From the NCBI RefSeq assembly GCF_025399195.1, contig NW_026252087.1, forward strand, positions 682,001-746,000: a DNA stretch of 64,000 nt, in the 5' to 3' direction. The translations under genes and the position numbers were made by a program. Positions 45,167 to 56,680 of the stretch are shown here, in pieces (positions within the stretch are counted from its first letter, which is position 1; the number at the start of each line of letters is the position of its first letter). The stretch is from Umbelopsis ramanniana AG. Lineage: Eukaryota; Mucoromycota; Umbelopsidomycetes; Umbelopsidales; Umbelopsidaceae. Under the pieces are notes generated by a model that was given only the letters and a program-made list of their open reading frames with translations, was not told the origin of the DNA and searched no databases.

Positions 45167-46300
45167 TCACTTGCAGAAAGCAACAGTGACATCCTGCAGG
45201 TCGCCAGTGCGATGTACCTGGATATCTGTGAAGTTGCTCTTCTCCAGCAAACAGGTCAATTCGCTGACACTGCGTTCTCGTCCTCCCTGTAGGTGATGGG
45301 TTTAGGCCACATTTTGAAATAGAATAAAAAGTTTACAGGTGAGACTTACGGTTTGAACTAGCATATTAACATCTTGGATGGCGGTATCTTTTGGAGTTAC
45401 TTTTGTGTCGTCTTCAAACAGCATATCAAAGATGACTACGCCAGCACGCCGAGCCTTTGATTTAACCAGTGCAGCATGTACATTCTTGAGGATGATTTCG
45501 CAGGTTGGATCGTCCCAATCATGCAAAATCCGGGATAATAAGATGGTATTGATTTCGCCGGGAAGCTCGGGAAGTGGATCGAAGAAACTGCCTTTCAAGA
45601 ATTCTACGCGATGGTTGATAGGTACGTCTTTGCGCATATCTTGGGCTAGATCTACAATATGCGGCAGGTCGAATACCATAGCTCGTTGGCAACGGGGGTT
45701 GGCATCCAAAAAGTGACTGCAAAATCGTCCTGTACTTCCTCCCAAGTCCAGAATACCCGACACCCAATCTAACTGGACCATTTTCACGATCTGTGGAGCC
45801 GACATATTCACTGCACTTTCCATAGCACGCTGGAATCGTTTGGCTCCCTCTGGGCCATGATAGATGTGTTCGAATGCCTTGGCACGATCACCTCCTTCGA
45901 TAAACCCAAATGATTCCTTCCAGCATGTTGAACCAGATACCACAGATGCTTCCAAGTTCTGCCACAGAGGATACAGCATGTCGTTGGAATGATTGATGTA
46001 TCCTACCAAACTTTGTGGGCTGGATGTGGTCAGGTGCTTTCTCGTTTCTGGTAGCACGGAAAAGCGGTTTTCCGCATCCATGGAAAGGAGATCCAAGCTA
46101 ACGCAGCATCGTAAGAGTCTCGATAATCCATCAGTCGTCTCAAAGGTTTGGTTGGGAAGCTTCTTTGCAAGCTCTTGCACTGCCAAGCCATTCTTATGCT
46201 GTGCGAGCGTATCGAAGATACCAAGCTTCACAGATGCAAACAGAACCTTTGAATAGCGGAAGCCATTAACGAGGTCTGTGATATTGGCAATGCCCCGCAT
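45167..46300 (-). CDS. SAM-dependent O-methyltransferase, ASMT/class I plant-type
   Basis: Two exons, 46300-45350 and 45286-45167, giving 356 residues. The N-terminal helical dimerisation domain contains FRYSKVLFASVKLGIFDTLA and a winged-helix part. The Rossmann domain binds S-adenosylmethionine through ILDLGGSTGRFCSHFLDANP and VFDLPHIVDLAQ. The catalytic histidine is in LSRILHDWDD. The last 39 residues, in the second exon, complete the fold (TDIQVHRTGDLQDVTVAFCK). The enzymes methylate hydroxyl groups on small aromatic or other metabolites; animal ASMT makes melatonin. No biosynthetic gene cluster surrounds it, so the substrate is open. It is head to head with the small coiled-coil gene at 109 bases. 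Confidence 0.9.
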
Positions 46301-46409
46301 GAAAGTTTACTTGACGAAAGGAAGTGGTGAAAAAAATGAGATAAGTGCGATTTATTTTTGCTTGGGGGATTTTAATCATACTCCCCGGTCGTGACCCTGC
46401 TTGCATCCA
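46301..46409. promoter_or_regulatory. Compact divergent promoter region
   Basis: Only 109 bases separate the start codons of the O-methyltransferase (minus) and the small coiled-coil gene (plus). The two must share or overlap promoter elements. Sequence is AT-rich on the left and GC-richer on the right, with no obvious TATA element. Confidence 0.6.
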
Positions 46410-47004
46410 ATGTACCGACCAAAAACATCCAGTCCCTCGACATTGGCCAAAAGATTGAGTGGTAGCTATCAAGCCAGTGCTATAGCCACATCTCTAGTAT
46501 CTCCTCTTTTGGGTGCAGACGATCAGCTTGGCTTTTCGAAACAATCATCCAATGACTCGGCCATTCAAACGGTGGAACAACTGAGCAATTGCATAAGGGT
46601 AGGTATTGGTTCCGCAGAAGCATCCTTGAGTCCCCTATAGAATATTTTCAGATGTGTATATGTCATAGGCAAGTATAAGGAGATCTGACGTCGCCGAAGA
46701 GACCTTAAAGTCGGCCAAAGCTTTTACACAAGTGGATCAGTATCTAAAGAACACTCAAACAGTAAGAAACGCTTCTTTTGATTGCAAACTTGAGGAAGAA
46801 CATCATTGAATATAATACGTCAATCAAAGTGTCTTGATAAAATGGATCAAACTCTTGAAAAGCTGCTTCAAGTGTAAGTACGAACCGGTCGCCCGTCATT
46901 GCGTTTCCTTTGGCTCACACTGCAATACTAGGAACGGCAGTATCGCTAAGGAACTGCATGCATTGGATGACATACAAGCATCCTTATCAATTGACAGATT
47001 CTAG
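46410..47004 (+). CDS. Small coiled-coil protein (possible BORC or DASH subunit)
   Basis: Four exons: 46410-46598, 46669-46761, 46830-46873 and 46932-47004, joining in frame to 132 residues. The short exons make it nearly invisible to simple ORF calling. The first 50 residues are Ser/Thr-rich (MYRPKTSSPSTLAKRL). The rest is almost entirely helical with heptad-like spacing: QTVEQLSNCIRASIRR, then ETLKSAKAFTQVDQYL, LDKMDQTLEKLL and IAKELHALDDIQASLS. This resembles small subunits of coiled-coil complexes; I considered BORCS7 (lysosome positioning) and DASH Spc19 (kinetochore), without deciding. Introns follow canonical donors (GTAGGT, GTAAGA, GTAAGT). The gene model is likely; the function is a guess. 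Confidence 0.65.
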
Positions 47005-47484
47005 CGAATAGCCAATGTGTCATTAGACATGGTTCGGGATGGCAAATGCACAATACTACCGAACCCTTCGGACGGCATGCTATATGGCACCGACGGGCGT
47101 TTCTTCGTCGTTTTGGAAGATCCAGCCCATCAAAGCTAACGGGCCATGGCCAGCCATGAACCTCAAACATCCCCGCAGCCTTTCGATGCTTCACCTATTG
47201 TAATCCACACCAGCTAGCCTGGACTGCCATGCACTACGTAACGTCCAGCCTATGTCATCCCATTACCTCTGCCGACAAAGTCGTCAGGACGAACCAGAAC
47301 GAAAAATTGACTTTTGTTTATGCGAGCAATGACAGTTTATACTTACAAAATACAAAAAGAAAGAAGGAGAACTAAAAAAAATTACCATGTACCTCTACAA
47401 CTAGATCTTTTGAAAAAAATAATATATAATTTCTTCTATCAACGAGGGGCTGGGAGTGAAGTTTAGAGTGAACTTTTTGAGGAT
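47005..47484. other. Convergent intergenic region
   Basis: About 480 bases between the small coiled-coil gene and STE24. A minus-strand frame at 46946-47194 overlaps the coiled-coil gene and looks spurious. Nothing else was seen. Confidence 0.55.
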
Positions 47485-49262
47485 TTACTGGGATTTCTTA
47501 TCATCCTTTTCAGCAACAGCGACAGGTTTGTCGGAAGTAGGTTTGACACCGAGGGCGGCGAGACGCTCCACAAGACTAGGATGGGACTTGTTCCATGCAG
47601 AGTAGAGAGGATCAGGGTTGAAGTTACCCAAGTTCTTAACGTTCAATTTGATCAAAGATGACCGCAAGCTTTCGGCGTATCCCAACTTGAGCGCAAATGC
47701 ATCTATAGACGTGGAATTCAACAAAGTATTAGTCACTCTCAGTGTCGTGCCGTACAACTTACTACATCAGCTACACTTACCAGCTTCGTACTCGTTCTTT
47801 CGAGAATAAACATGCATCAAAAAGTTGATGACATTCTCAACCGGGGCGTAGATATACTGGAACAGGATAAAACCAATCAAAATGGGTTTGGTAGAGAATC
47901 CGAAAGATTGGTAAAGGGCAGTGTTGCTAATGAAAAGAGAGAAAAGCCAGAACAGGGCCAAGAGATGAAGCTGGGTGACAATCAGGATCTTGAGAGTGTG
48001 GTTCATGGACCAGTGACCAAGTTCATGGGCTGCAACACCAAAACACGGTCATATTTAGTCTCGGCCATCTCTACACCCTATACCAACGTCAAGCAAACTT
48101 ACCAAGAACAGCACACACTTCCTCAATGGTAGAGTGCTCAAGAAGAGTGTCGAAAAGTACGATACGCTTGTTTTTGCCGAATCCAAAGAAGTAAGCATTG
48201 GAGTGACTGGATCGCTTACTGCCATCAATGACGAACAATTTCTTCAAAGGGAAATCAATACGAGAAGCAAGAGCTTCGATGTCTGATTTAAGTTCACCAT
48301 CCTCCAAAGGAGTCAATTTGTTGAACAAAGGTTGAATGACGGTAGGGTAGAGAGTAATCATAATCATTTGGAAAACAACCCTGCATAACGGATTAGACAC
48401 ATAGCGTACAAATGCCATTTGTTGTTGATGTTGTAGACTTACATGAATATCCACACGTAGAAGAAGAAGTTCTTGCCAGCTGACTGGATGATCCAAAGAA
48501 AAGCAGCCACAAGTGGCAAGCCAATAACAGCGCCGATAGCATGGCCCTTGAGAAGATCGGTAAAGAACAAGGAGAGAGATTGCTTGTTGAATCCATGACG
48601 TTCCTCAACGACAAAGGTAGAATAAAGCGAAACGGGGAGTGACAAGACAGTAGAAATGATAGCATAGACGCAGAAGAACACCAAGGATTGGGTAATCTAG
48701 AATGTATGGTTTCTTTTTGTTAAGCTCGGATAGAGCAAAATTAGGGAATAACCGAAGAATGCCTCGTACCTCATATTCCGGACCGAGCCCACCAAATTTG
48801 TACATGAGAGAGCCAGAGTAATCCCACAGAAGTGGGAGGCCATCGTACACAATCATAGCAACGGTCTGTACTTGACCGTAGGCAGTTGCGATGAAATCAA
48901 ACCGCGATTTATCGGCACCATATGCCTGAGCCTTTGTAAAATCTTCTTCTGACACAATGTCGGCCAGATTCTTAGGCCTCTTGGGTTCCAAGTACTTTCG
49001 GTACTGACGCCAGCTGATATTAACAGAAGATAGAAGGAATAACCAAGGGAATGCATTAGATTGTGAAGGAAGGGTTGCGTTTGTGATCAATGGGATCTTT
49101 GTAATAGTATGTGTAATCTAACCTGAGATACGTCTCTAGTCCATAAACAGCGAATGCAAATCCCAATACATATTCTTTGTATGTGATGCCTGACGATAGG
49201 AGAAGCTCATTGACGCGATCTTGCACAGCTTCCGCTGTCAAACTGTCTTTGATGCTTGACAT
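47485..49262 (-). CDS. STE24: CAAX prenyl protease 1, Ste24/ZMPSTE24 family
   Basis: Six exons: 49262-49123, 49013-48770, 48696-48443, 48380-48103, 48029-47781 and 47702-47485, giving 460 residues. It is a multi-pass zinc metalloprotease of the ER and nuclear envelope that trims prenylated CAAX proteins such as mating pheromone precursors. The zinc motif HELGH is at 307-311, split by an intron just before the histidine, and the third ligand is in [15 protein letters not shown] (about 384-398). Other family blocks are [20 protein letters not shown] and [20 protein letters not shown]. The C-terminus ends KDDKKSQ; a lysine-rich tail is common for ER retention. Length fits (yeast 453, human 475). 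The next gene upstream is 131 bases away on the same strand. Confidence 0.95.
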
Positions 49263-49393
49263 GCTAAAAGTTATGCACTAAGGGACAGGGCGAAATTGAG
49301 GGGAATATAACATTTTTTAAATTTCAGCGCAGGACTGACGTACTTTGAGCCCTACGCAGACAAGGCCAAATTATCTAACGTAGTGCGATCATA

Positions 49394-49960
49394 CTACTCC
49401 AACTGTCTATACATAACGACCTTTCCATCCCAACCTGTGAACAAGTCAAATGAGCAAAATATCAAAGATACAAATCCATTCAATTGCATATCTCACCTCC
49501 AAATGTTTTTATCAATATCTCTTTCACGTACTTGGGCTCAAGAACCTCCAGTCCATCTCCAAGTTCACATGGAATAGCCAGTGTTTTCACATTGAACCTG
49601 GTGCATGATTTCATAAGCTCAACAAAGCATAGTTCCAAATCTGCGTAGCTTGGCCGACTGCATGCACGTTGCTTTGATACAAGATAGAAGATGTGTTTTT
49701 TATCTTTCACCTGGTGAACGACATGGCCGACTTTCTTCTTTTGCGCCTGCAATTGAGGCACTCCTCCAAACCGCTGCTTGAAGAGAACAGACACACCTGC
49801 GATGGTTGACTGGAATGAGTACAAGGCTGGCCCACGCTGTCAACCATGTGGATCTACCTTTGTTTAGCCGAATCTCTTCGCTGACGCAGAGGGCGAGTGC
49901 TTCATAGGCGTCATACTCATCGAATATATTTGCGTTCCTTTCCTCAAAATCGCAGGTCAT
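49394..49960 (-). CDS. TARG1/Poa1-like macrodomain ADP-ribosyl hydrolase
   Basis: Three exons, 49960-49858, 49796-49497 and 49434-49394, giving 147 residues from ATG 49960; an in-frame ATG at 50047 would add 29 hydrophobic residues. It resembles human TARG1 (OARD1, 152 residues) along its length: LALCVSEEIRLNKGVSVLFK, RFGGVPQLQAQKKKVG and IFYLVSKQRACSRPSYADLE. TARG1 removes ADP-ribose from acidic residues. Its catalytic lysine (K84) is kept here in LVSK. The loop carrying its aspartate (GCGLD in TARG1) reads GDGLE, a conservative change whose effect is unknown. The last exon (GWDGKVVMYRQLE) restores the final beta strand and lies outside the obvious open frame. Nuclear or cytosolic ADP-ribose turnover is inferred. 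Confidence 0.86.
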
Positions 49961-50933
49961 GAAGATAACTGAAAGGTTGGTGGGAATAAAACCAAGACAA
50001 AAAGGAAGCAGAAGATGCAAATCCAGGGGAAGGGCTGGCCATTTCATGCGCGCTACCCCATCTGAATCAAAGCCGCTGCAAATAGCAAGCCCAGGCAGTA
50101 TAAAAAATTGTAGCTGTGTACCATGCTTTGTCTCACGCTACTCCACTTGTTCTCTATTGTCACTATCATCATTATAACAATTCAATTCAATGCAAATAGA
50201 ATTTTATTTTAATCCGTAAACAAAATGCGACACTAAACGTCAGTTCTCTTTTCCCGTAAATCGACAGACTGGCCTGGCCTATTAGGTAGAACATAGATGA
50301 GTGAGCAAGATGTTTTCATAAAGTCATTGAGTTATATATCAATGCAATACACATCAGGTTTTGTCAAGTTTGTTTGTTCAGAGATTGTTCACCTTGGATA
50401 ACCCACATGTCGAGTAGTTTTAGATGTGAACATCGGAATAGATTCGGGTCCAAATAAGTTGTGCATCATATTAAACTTGACAAAACCATGTGCTGCATGA
50501 CTTACAAGAAATAGGGTAACTTACGTTAAACAGGAAGAGAAACTGAGTAACAACATGGAAGCTACTCCCTCAGTATTTATAGTCAGAAAGAAAAAATTTT
50601 CAGCATGCGAATTTGTAGCGGTGACGTGACTGCCCAACCTGTCTGAGATTGTGCTACCGACACAACCAGGGCTTTCAATTGCAATCAGAACGGCTTTAAA
50701 AATTTGGAAGCATATTGTCAACTGATCCTTTCGGCAAAGGAGGTTGCATTCTCACTGAAAAGAAAGGAGAAATTGAATGTCAAAAGAATAAAAGACAGCT
50801 AATGAAATGAAATGAAAGCAAAGCAAAGGAAGTATTCGTCGGTACCTCCTGGCACACGTGGAACAGGGCCTTTTTCATTTCCTTGACTTTTCCCCTTTCT
50901 GTTTTACTACCCTTTCTCCTCCTCTTCGCCACC
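49961..50933. promoter_or_regulatory. Divergent intergenic region
   Basis: About 970 bases between the TARG1-like and the coiled-coil/SH3BGR genes. Minus-strand sequence at 49961-50047 could be an N-terminal extension or leader of the TARG1-like gene. A long pyrimidine run precedes the ATG at 50934. No gene was seen in the middle. Confidence 0.5.
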
Positions 50934-53438
50934 ATGAGCTGCATGAGCCGTCGTAAGAAGGACCCTAAAAAGTCCATGTTGTCCCCAGATGATGTCCAAG
51001 CTGCTGCTCGGTCCATGACCGATCCCATGGGCAAGCCAACTGCCGCATCTAGCATGCGCACCGCTAAAACATCTCCCAATCTTCTCGATCCGAACTCTGC
51101 CGCGGGCCAAAATGGCATTTCGGCAAGAAGGGAATCCACCACTAGACCAGGACGAACTCCATCTCCCAGTCGATTGTCTGTAGAAGGTCGGACCGTGAAA
51201 AAGTCTCCATCGCAAACTTCGCTGCGTACGCCTGCCGAGCCTCGTGGTAGAGTTCCTGACCCTCATAAGCGTTCACCGAGCGTGGCTTCCAATCGGTCGG
51301 CTAGCAGTACCCGTACCGCCAATAATTCCCCTGCGTCCACTCGCAAATCCCCAGTTGCTCAAATGCGTGAAGACTTTGACGCCTTGAAGCACAAGGTAAG
51401 ATAACCTCACTGAAAAAAAAATGATTCGAGTCAACCGTGGGTTCGGTGCTGATTATTTGCATAGAATGATGAAAACTTGGAGCTGATTGCACAGCAAAAT
51501 GCAGAGCTGGAGCAGCTCCGTCAAAAATTGCAGGTACAAGCTTCCGAATCCACTCCTTCTGCTGCCCCAGCCGAAGACATTGTTCAGAACGAAGTAGTTC
51601 AAAAGCTGTTGTCTGAAAAAGAAGAACTTCTCAGAGGAAAGGAGATGGAACTGGAGCAGCTCCGCCAACATATGGACCAATTAGAGCTTGCTCAGAAGGA
51701 GGTACCAAGTATTGTGGTCAATGATGGGCAAGGCGATGTCCCAACACACGATGAGGAGATTCAAAAATTGTTATCTGAGAAGGAACAGCTTTTGGCATCG
51801 AAGGAACAGCTTTTGGCATCGAAGGAAAGAGAGCTTGAGGAGATGCGGCACAAATATGAGATAGAGATTGCGGAAGCTGCGAAGCCAGCACTTGCCGAAG
51901 TTCAGGAACAATTGGAGCTTTTGAAATCTCAGGTAAAGAAAGAGCTTCAGTTCTATTTGATGGCATTGGGATTGAAGGAATCTTCTAACCATAGCATTTG
52001 TGTTTGCTCCTGTGTAGAATACTGAAGCTGCCTCTCGCCTGCTTGAAAAAGAAAGCGAACTCAATGAGCTTCGTGAAGAGCTTGAAAAGTCCCGCCATAC
52101 CAACAAGGCAGATGAAGAGCAGGAGAAACGTCTGCGTCGACTCACTGTGGACTTGGAAAATGAGAAGCTGACCATGAAGAAATTGGAGGAATTAAATGCT
52201 CAGCTTGAGGTGAGTCAAAATGTGCCCTCTTACCATCATAGGTAAAATTGAGGTACTGATGCAAGCATCATCATGTTTTCGGGAATAGGCTCAAAAGGTG
52301 GCTCACGAGGAGACCCTAAGGTCGCATTCCGAGACCTTGGCTCAGAAGGATAAACTTCTGGAACAGCACGCTCAAGCTCTCCAGGAGCTGCAAGCTCAGC
52401 ATGAAGCCGCGTTTGGTGATCTGCAGAAGAAGCAAGAGGAACAAGCTTACAACATAAAGGATCAGCATACCAATGAGATGCGCGAATTGAAGGAACGTTT
52501 GACTAAGGCAGAGCTCGGCCGTAACGCAACAGTGGATGATGAGCTTGAGCGGTTATTACATGAGTTTGAGGAAGCAGAGCATGCTCACACTGTGGAATTA
52601 GCCAACCTGGAGCAATCGCATCATAGCCAATTGTCCAACCTTCGAGAGTCACAACAAGCACAGCTCCAGGGTCTTAAAAACTCCCAATTCCCTAAGAATT
52701 CTAATTGGCGCTTAATGCCTACCGATGCTGTCTCCTGGCCTGCCCCGCAACCTCTTTCCATATTGAGAAAGACGGGTGGCCCAAGACAACGTGAACGTAA
52801 GGTTGTTGCTGATGACGATGGTCCTGATGTTTACCCACAAGATCCCAAAAAGGTCCAAGTTTACATATCTAGCGTCAGTGGTAACGTGAATGTAAGTGAA
52901 TTTTAAATTGAAGGCAGAGCTAATCATCGCATAGTGACCCATCCGCGTCATTAGATCAAGAAGAACCAAGAAGAAATCATCCAGCTTCTGTCTACCAATG
53001 AAGTCAAGTACGAGTTGATCGATGTGGCTAGTAGTGAGAAAGCGTTACAACACATGAAGCGACAAAATGGAACTTCTGATGGCCGAGCCAAGGAGGTCCC
53101 CCAAGTCTTTGTGGGTGGCGAATACCGTGGGGTAAGGGTTTATGACAGAGATGTTATCATTGTCGATCTAATGCTAACCCGTCTCACCATAGCAATACAA
53201 GGATTTGCTGGTGGCCATTGAGGAAGGCTCACTCAGTACCTTTTTGCGAGCCGCATCTGAAGATCGATCGGCTCTTTTCTCTAGTAAAAGCACAGAGTTA
53301 AAGAGCTCTACAAAGCCATCTCAAAAACCCACTACCAACTGGAAGCTTGGTATGGATGAAGACGAAGCTCTTTTAGAAGAATTAGAGCAGGAACTTCGAG
53401 ATGGTAGAGTTCATGGCAACGAACTTGACCAACTTTAG
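50934..53438 (+). CDS. Long coiled-coil protein with C-terminal SH3BGR/glutaredoxin-fold domain
   Basis: Six exons: 50934-51395, 51465-51932, 52018-52209, 52289-52891, 52955-53131 and 53193-53438, giving 715 residues. ATG 50934 has an excellent context (GCCACCATGAG). Residues 1-150 are basic, Ser/Pro-rich and probably disordered. About 155-530 is a long coiled coil full of EEL, LLSEKE and ERELEE heptads, with a perfect duplication of KEQLLAS. Near 595-685 is a thioredoxin-like SH3BGR domain: KKVQVYISSVSGNVNIKKNQ, then LLSTNEVKYELIDVAS and VPQVFVGGEYRGQYKDL. The usual Cys-x-x-Cys of glutaredoxins is absent, as in SH3BGRL proteins. The end is acidic. It may be a scaffold; the role is unknown. 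Combining a long coiled coil with this fold is notable. Confidence 0.87.
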
Positions 53439-53610
53439 TTCACTGCCCCTCTCCCGAAGCTTCGATAGATCCCCCTCCCCGTTCGTACCCCTTTTGTATT
53501 CTGTATCATTACTATAATGTACTACTGTAGCCAGCCAGTTAGTGTTTGACAACAACAACCACGTTGAGATTTCTTTCTTTTATAAACCATCATTACTATA
53601 GTCTAAGTCT

Positions 53611-53934
53611 TTAAAGCTTGCTCTTATCACTACCCACGACACCGATCAAGAAAGGCTTTGCAACTGACTCGAGAACAGCATCATTGTGGAAGCTCTTGAA
53701 CTGTGCCGTAGCATCCTTGCCAGAGCTCTTGAGGAGGATCTTCTTACCGCCTTTTATAAAAATCTATTAGTTTCCAGACGAGTTTGTTCGCTACATTCCG
53801 AACGAATCCAAAGTCTGCTTACCAGGGTGTTCGCTGAGAAAGTCGGTGACGTTATAGACCTTGCCTTCGACGATGACCCAAGCATCCTTGTCAGTGTTGT
53901 GCTTTGCAACTTCTTCACTGGTATAAGCTTTCAT
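53611..53934 (-). CDS. Small soluble cytochrome b5
   Basis: Two exons, 53934-53823 and 53750-53611, giving 83 residues; neither exon forms a long open frame. It is a bare cytochrome b5 haem domain beginning [20 protein letters not shown]. The first haem ligand is His36 in the HPGG motif, which is split by the intron. The second is His59 in [10 protein letters not shown]. No membrane anchor is present, so the protein should be soluble, unlike the tail-anchored microsomal form. It may pass electrons to a reductase partner such as a desaturase or another oxygenase; this is not determined. It is convergent with the coiled-coil gene, 172 bases apart, and divergent from methylenetetrahydrofolate reductase. 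Confidence 0.9.
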
Positions 53935-54597
53935 TAGAGTGGGGATGGGTGAGAATAAGTGTAATGCAACAACAACAAGAAGGGATTAGCGGGTGTGGAT
54001 TGATATATCGATAATTGTGCGTCCCGTCATATTCACGTGGGTAAGCAGCCCACGATGGTTAAAAAATAGCAATGTAGCTTTGTATTTGATTCTCCAAATG
54101 GGTCCTGCAAAGATTGAACAAGGCTTTCGCTAAGAATGTTTTTCTTTTTTATTTACTTTTTTTTTTAAATGTAATGAGAGTATGCAAGAAATGCGTGGGG
54201 ATCTTGCAGAATGGAACGCGAAGCCGATCATGGAAAGAACACAACCTCGAACTTTTATTTCTGCTTTATTTCCGATGTTCACATCAAGAGGTTTTCGGTT
54301 TCGGAGATACGAAGGGGTTTTGGCGAAACGGACATCATTTCATCAAGTTGAGGTATAATTTTGCTTTTCGAATTATTGCCATGGTAACCGTTCGCAAAGC
54401 TCTAATGTTCTAGCGAAGTCCTGTCAAAAGTTATTCACGCTGTAACCATTTCATCCATGAAGCCTGACTTGCCAGGGTTTCTATTTCAATTCGACCTAAA
54501 GCCGAACTGATGGATCCATCTCTAGTGGACTGCGTTTTATTCTCAGCATCAAACAGACAAGTTAACCCCCTCGGTTTACCTCCGCTATTACTCGGTA
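53935..54597. promoter_or_regulatory. Divergent intergenic region between cytochrome b5 and MTHFR
   Basis: About 660 bases between two head-to-head genes, AT-rich on the left with T-runs. A possible reading frame at 54114-54413 is low-complexity and unsupported. No discrete regulatory site was identified. Confidence 0.5.
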
Positions 54598-56680
54598 ATG
54601 AAAATCATCGACAAGATCTCCCAACCGCGAGAGGACGGAAAGCCGCACTACTCGTTCGAGTACTTTCCCCCCAAGACAGAAGTTGTACGTGGCTCACTTC
54701 ATACCGAGAATATGCAGCTCACCTTGTCCATTCAACATTCATGTCTTAAATTTTAGGGTGTAGCCAATTTGTACGATCGTTTAGGTCGTATGGCCCAGAC
54801 ACAGCCTGCCTTTATCTCATGTACATGGGGAGCTGGTGGTGCAACTGCAGAGCGAACCATCGGATTATGTGCGACAGCTCAAAGTGTCTATGGCATCGAA
54901 ACCTTGATGCATTTGACTTGCACTAACATGGGTAAAGACAAAGTGGATGAGGCATTGAAGGTAAGCAGAAATTGATGTGTAGACGGTTTATAAAAGTGAA
55001 TGAAACTTAATTGTAGCTTTGTTCCAAACTTTACAGCAAGCAAAGGATGCCGGTATTCAGAATATCCTCGCCCTGAGAGGTGACCCACCTCGTGGTCAGG
55101 AATACTGGTCTCCCTGCGATGACGGTTTCTGCCATGCCATAGATCTTGTCCGATACATCCGCCAACAGTACGGTGATTATTTTTGTATCGGTATAGCTGG
55201 ATACCCAGAAGGACATGTTGATTCGCAAGACAAGGGTCAAGATATCGTATACCTCAAGGAAAAAGTAGAAGCCGGAGCCGATTTCATTGTGACTCAGCTA
55301 TTTTATGACGTTGATTCCTTCGTCCATTGGCAAAAGCAGTGTCGAGATGCTGGCATCTCTGTTCCTATTGTTCCTGGTGTCATGCCCATCCAATCGCATC
55401 AGGCTTTTCGCAGGATCATCAATCTGTGTAACACCAAAGTCCCTCCTCACATATTAGAGGATATGAATGAGATCAAAGTAAGTTCAGAGACACGACTTTG
55501 ATCGACATCTATTTCGATGTTAATGTTGGGGTTGGTTGCCCTTCCTTTTTTAGGCGGACGATCAAGCTGTTAAGGATTATGGTGTCAAGTTGGCCACAAG
55601 TATTGTGTCAGAGCTGTATCACAAATATCACATCAACTGTTTTCACTTTTCAACTTTGAACTTGGAAAAATCGGTTCGTCTTGTTCTACAAGATTTGGAT
55701 TTCTTGCCTAAAGGTATTCAAAATTCAACAGCACAACAACTGTTGAATGGAAAATCAACCAAGTCAACCGCCCTTTTGGCTGAAGCTCACCGAGCCGAAA
55801 CATGGGATGAGTTCCCTAACGGTCGATATGGTGACTCTCGATCACCTGCTTTCGGTGACAATACATACGGTGCTGGTGTGGCTCAACCTACTTCCAAAGC
55901 AAGCGCTAAATGGGGATACCCCACTTCGCCCAGCGACATTGCCAGCCTGTTCATTGCTTATATTTCTGGAGAACTTCAGTCTTTGCCATGGTGTGATGAA
56001 GCCCTTCAGATTGAGACTGACGCTATTCGAAAGTCCCTGTCGACCTTGAACAAAGCAGGTTTATGGACTGTCAGTTCTCAACCTTCCGTTAATGGCGCTC
56101 CCAGCGATGATCCTATGTTTGGCTGGGGTCCTCGCGGCGGATACGTGTATCAGAAGGTAAGTTCGCTAAAGGCACTGCGTACAAGACTATGGGGACTTAC
56201 ATTTGTTTACAAACTCTACTTCATTGTTACAGGAATTCATTGAGTTCTTTGTCACCTCGGATAAGCTTCCTGCTCTCTTGCGTCAGCTCGCCAAAGATCC
56301 TTTCATTACATATTACGCTGCCAATCGCGCTGGAGACTCTAAAACAAACGTTGACGACCGCGATTCCCAAAATGCAGTAACCTGGGGTGTGTTCCCAGGA
56401 AAAGAGATTGTCCAGCCTACTATTATCGAGCAAGTCAGTTTTGACGCCTGGAGGGTAAGGACATTCATTATGGTGCGTCCGTTCATTCATTGTATCTGAC
56501 TGGATTTCACTTCCATAGGTAGAAGCTTTTGAGCTGTGGACAGAGTGGGAACAGCAATATTCCCCCGAGTCTGAGTCAAGAAATCTGCTAAAGCATCTAG
56601 GCGACGATACTTGGCTCTTCAATGTGGTTCACAATGACTTCCAAAACCCTGGAAAGCTCTTTGAAGTGATTTTAGGCTAG
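54598..56680 (+). CDS. MET13: Methylenetetrahydrofolate reductase
   Basis: Six exons: 54598-54684, 54757-54960, 55037-55477, 55554-56156, 56233-56454 and 56519-56680, giving 572 residues. It reduces 5,10-methylenetetrahydrofolate to 5-methyltetrahydrofolate, the methyl donor for methionine synthesis. The N-terminal FAD barrel is clear: MKIIDKISQPREDGKPHYSF and EYFPPKTEVGVANLYDR, then HLTCTNMGKD, NILALRGDPPRG, GIAGYPEGHV and FIVTQLFYDVDSF. The C-terminal regulatory domain (from about 330) has WGYPTSPSDIASLF and the eukaryotic allosteric core, including VTWGVFPGKEIVQPTIIEQ. Yeast has two such enzymes, Met12 and Met13; the symbol is chosen from the closer N-terminal match I recall. The end, LFNVVHNDFQNPGKLFEVI, is typical. 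Start context is clean. Confidence 0.96.

Noticed and set aside
46946-47194. 82-codon minus-strand frame
   Set aside because: It overlaps the last exon of the coiled-coil gene on the other strand and has no supporting features.
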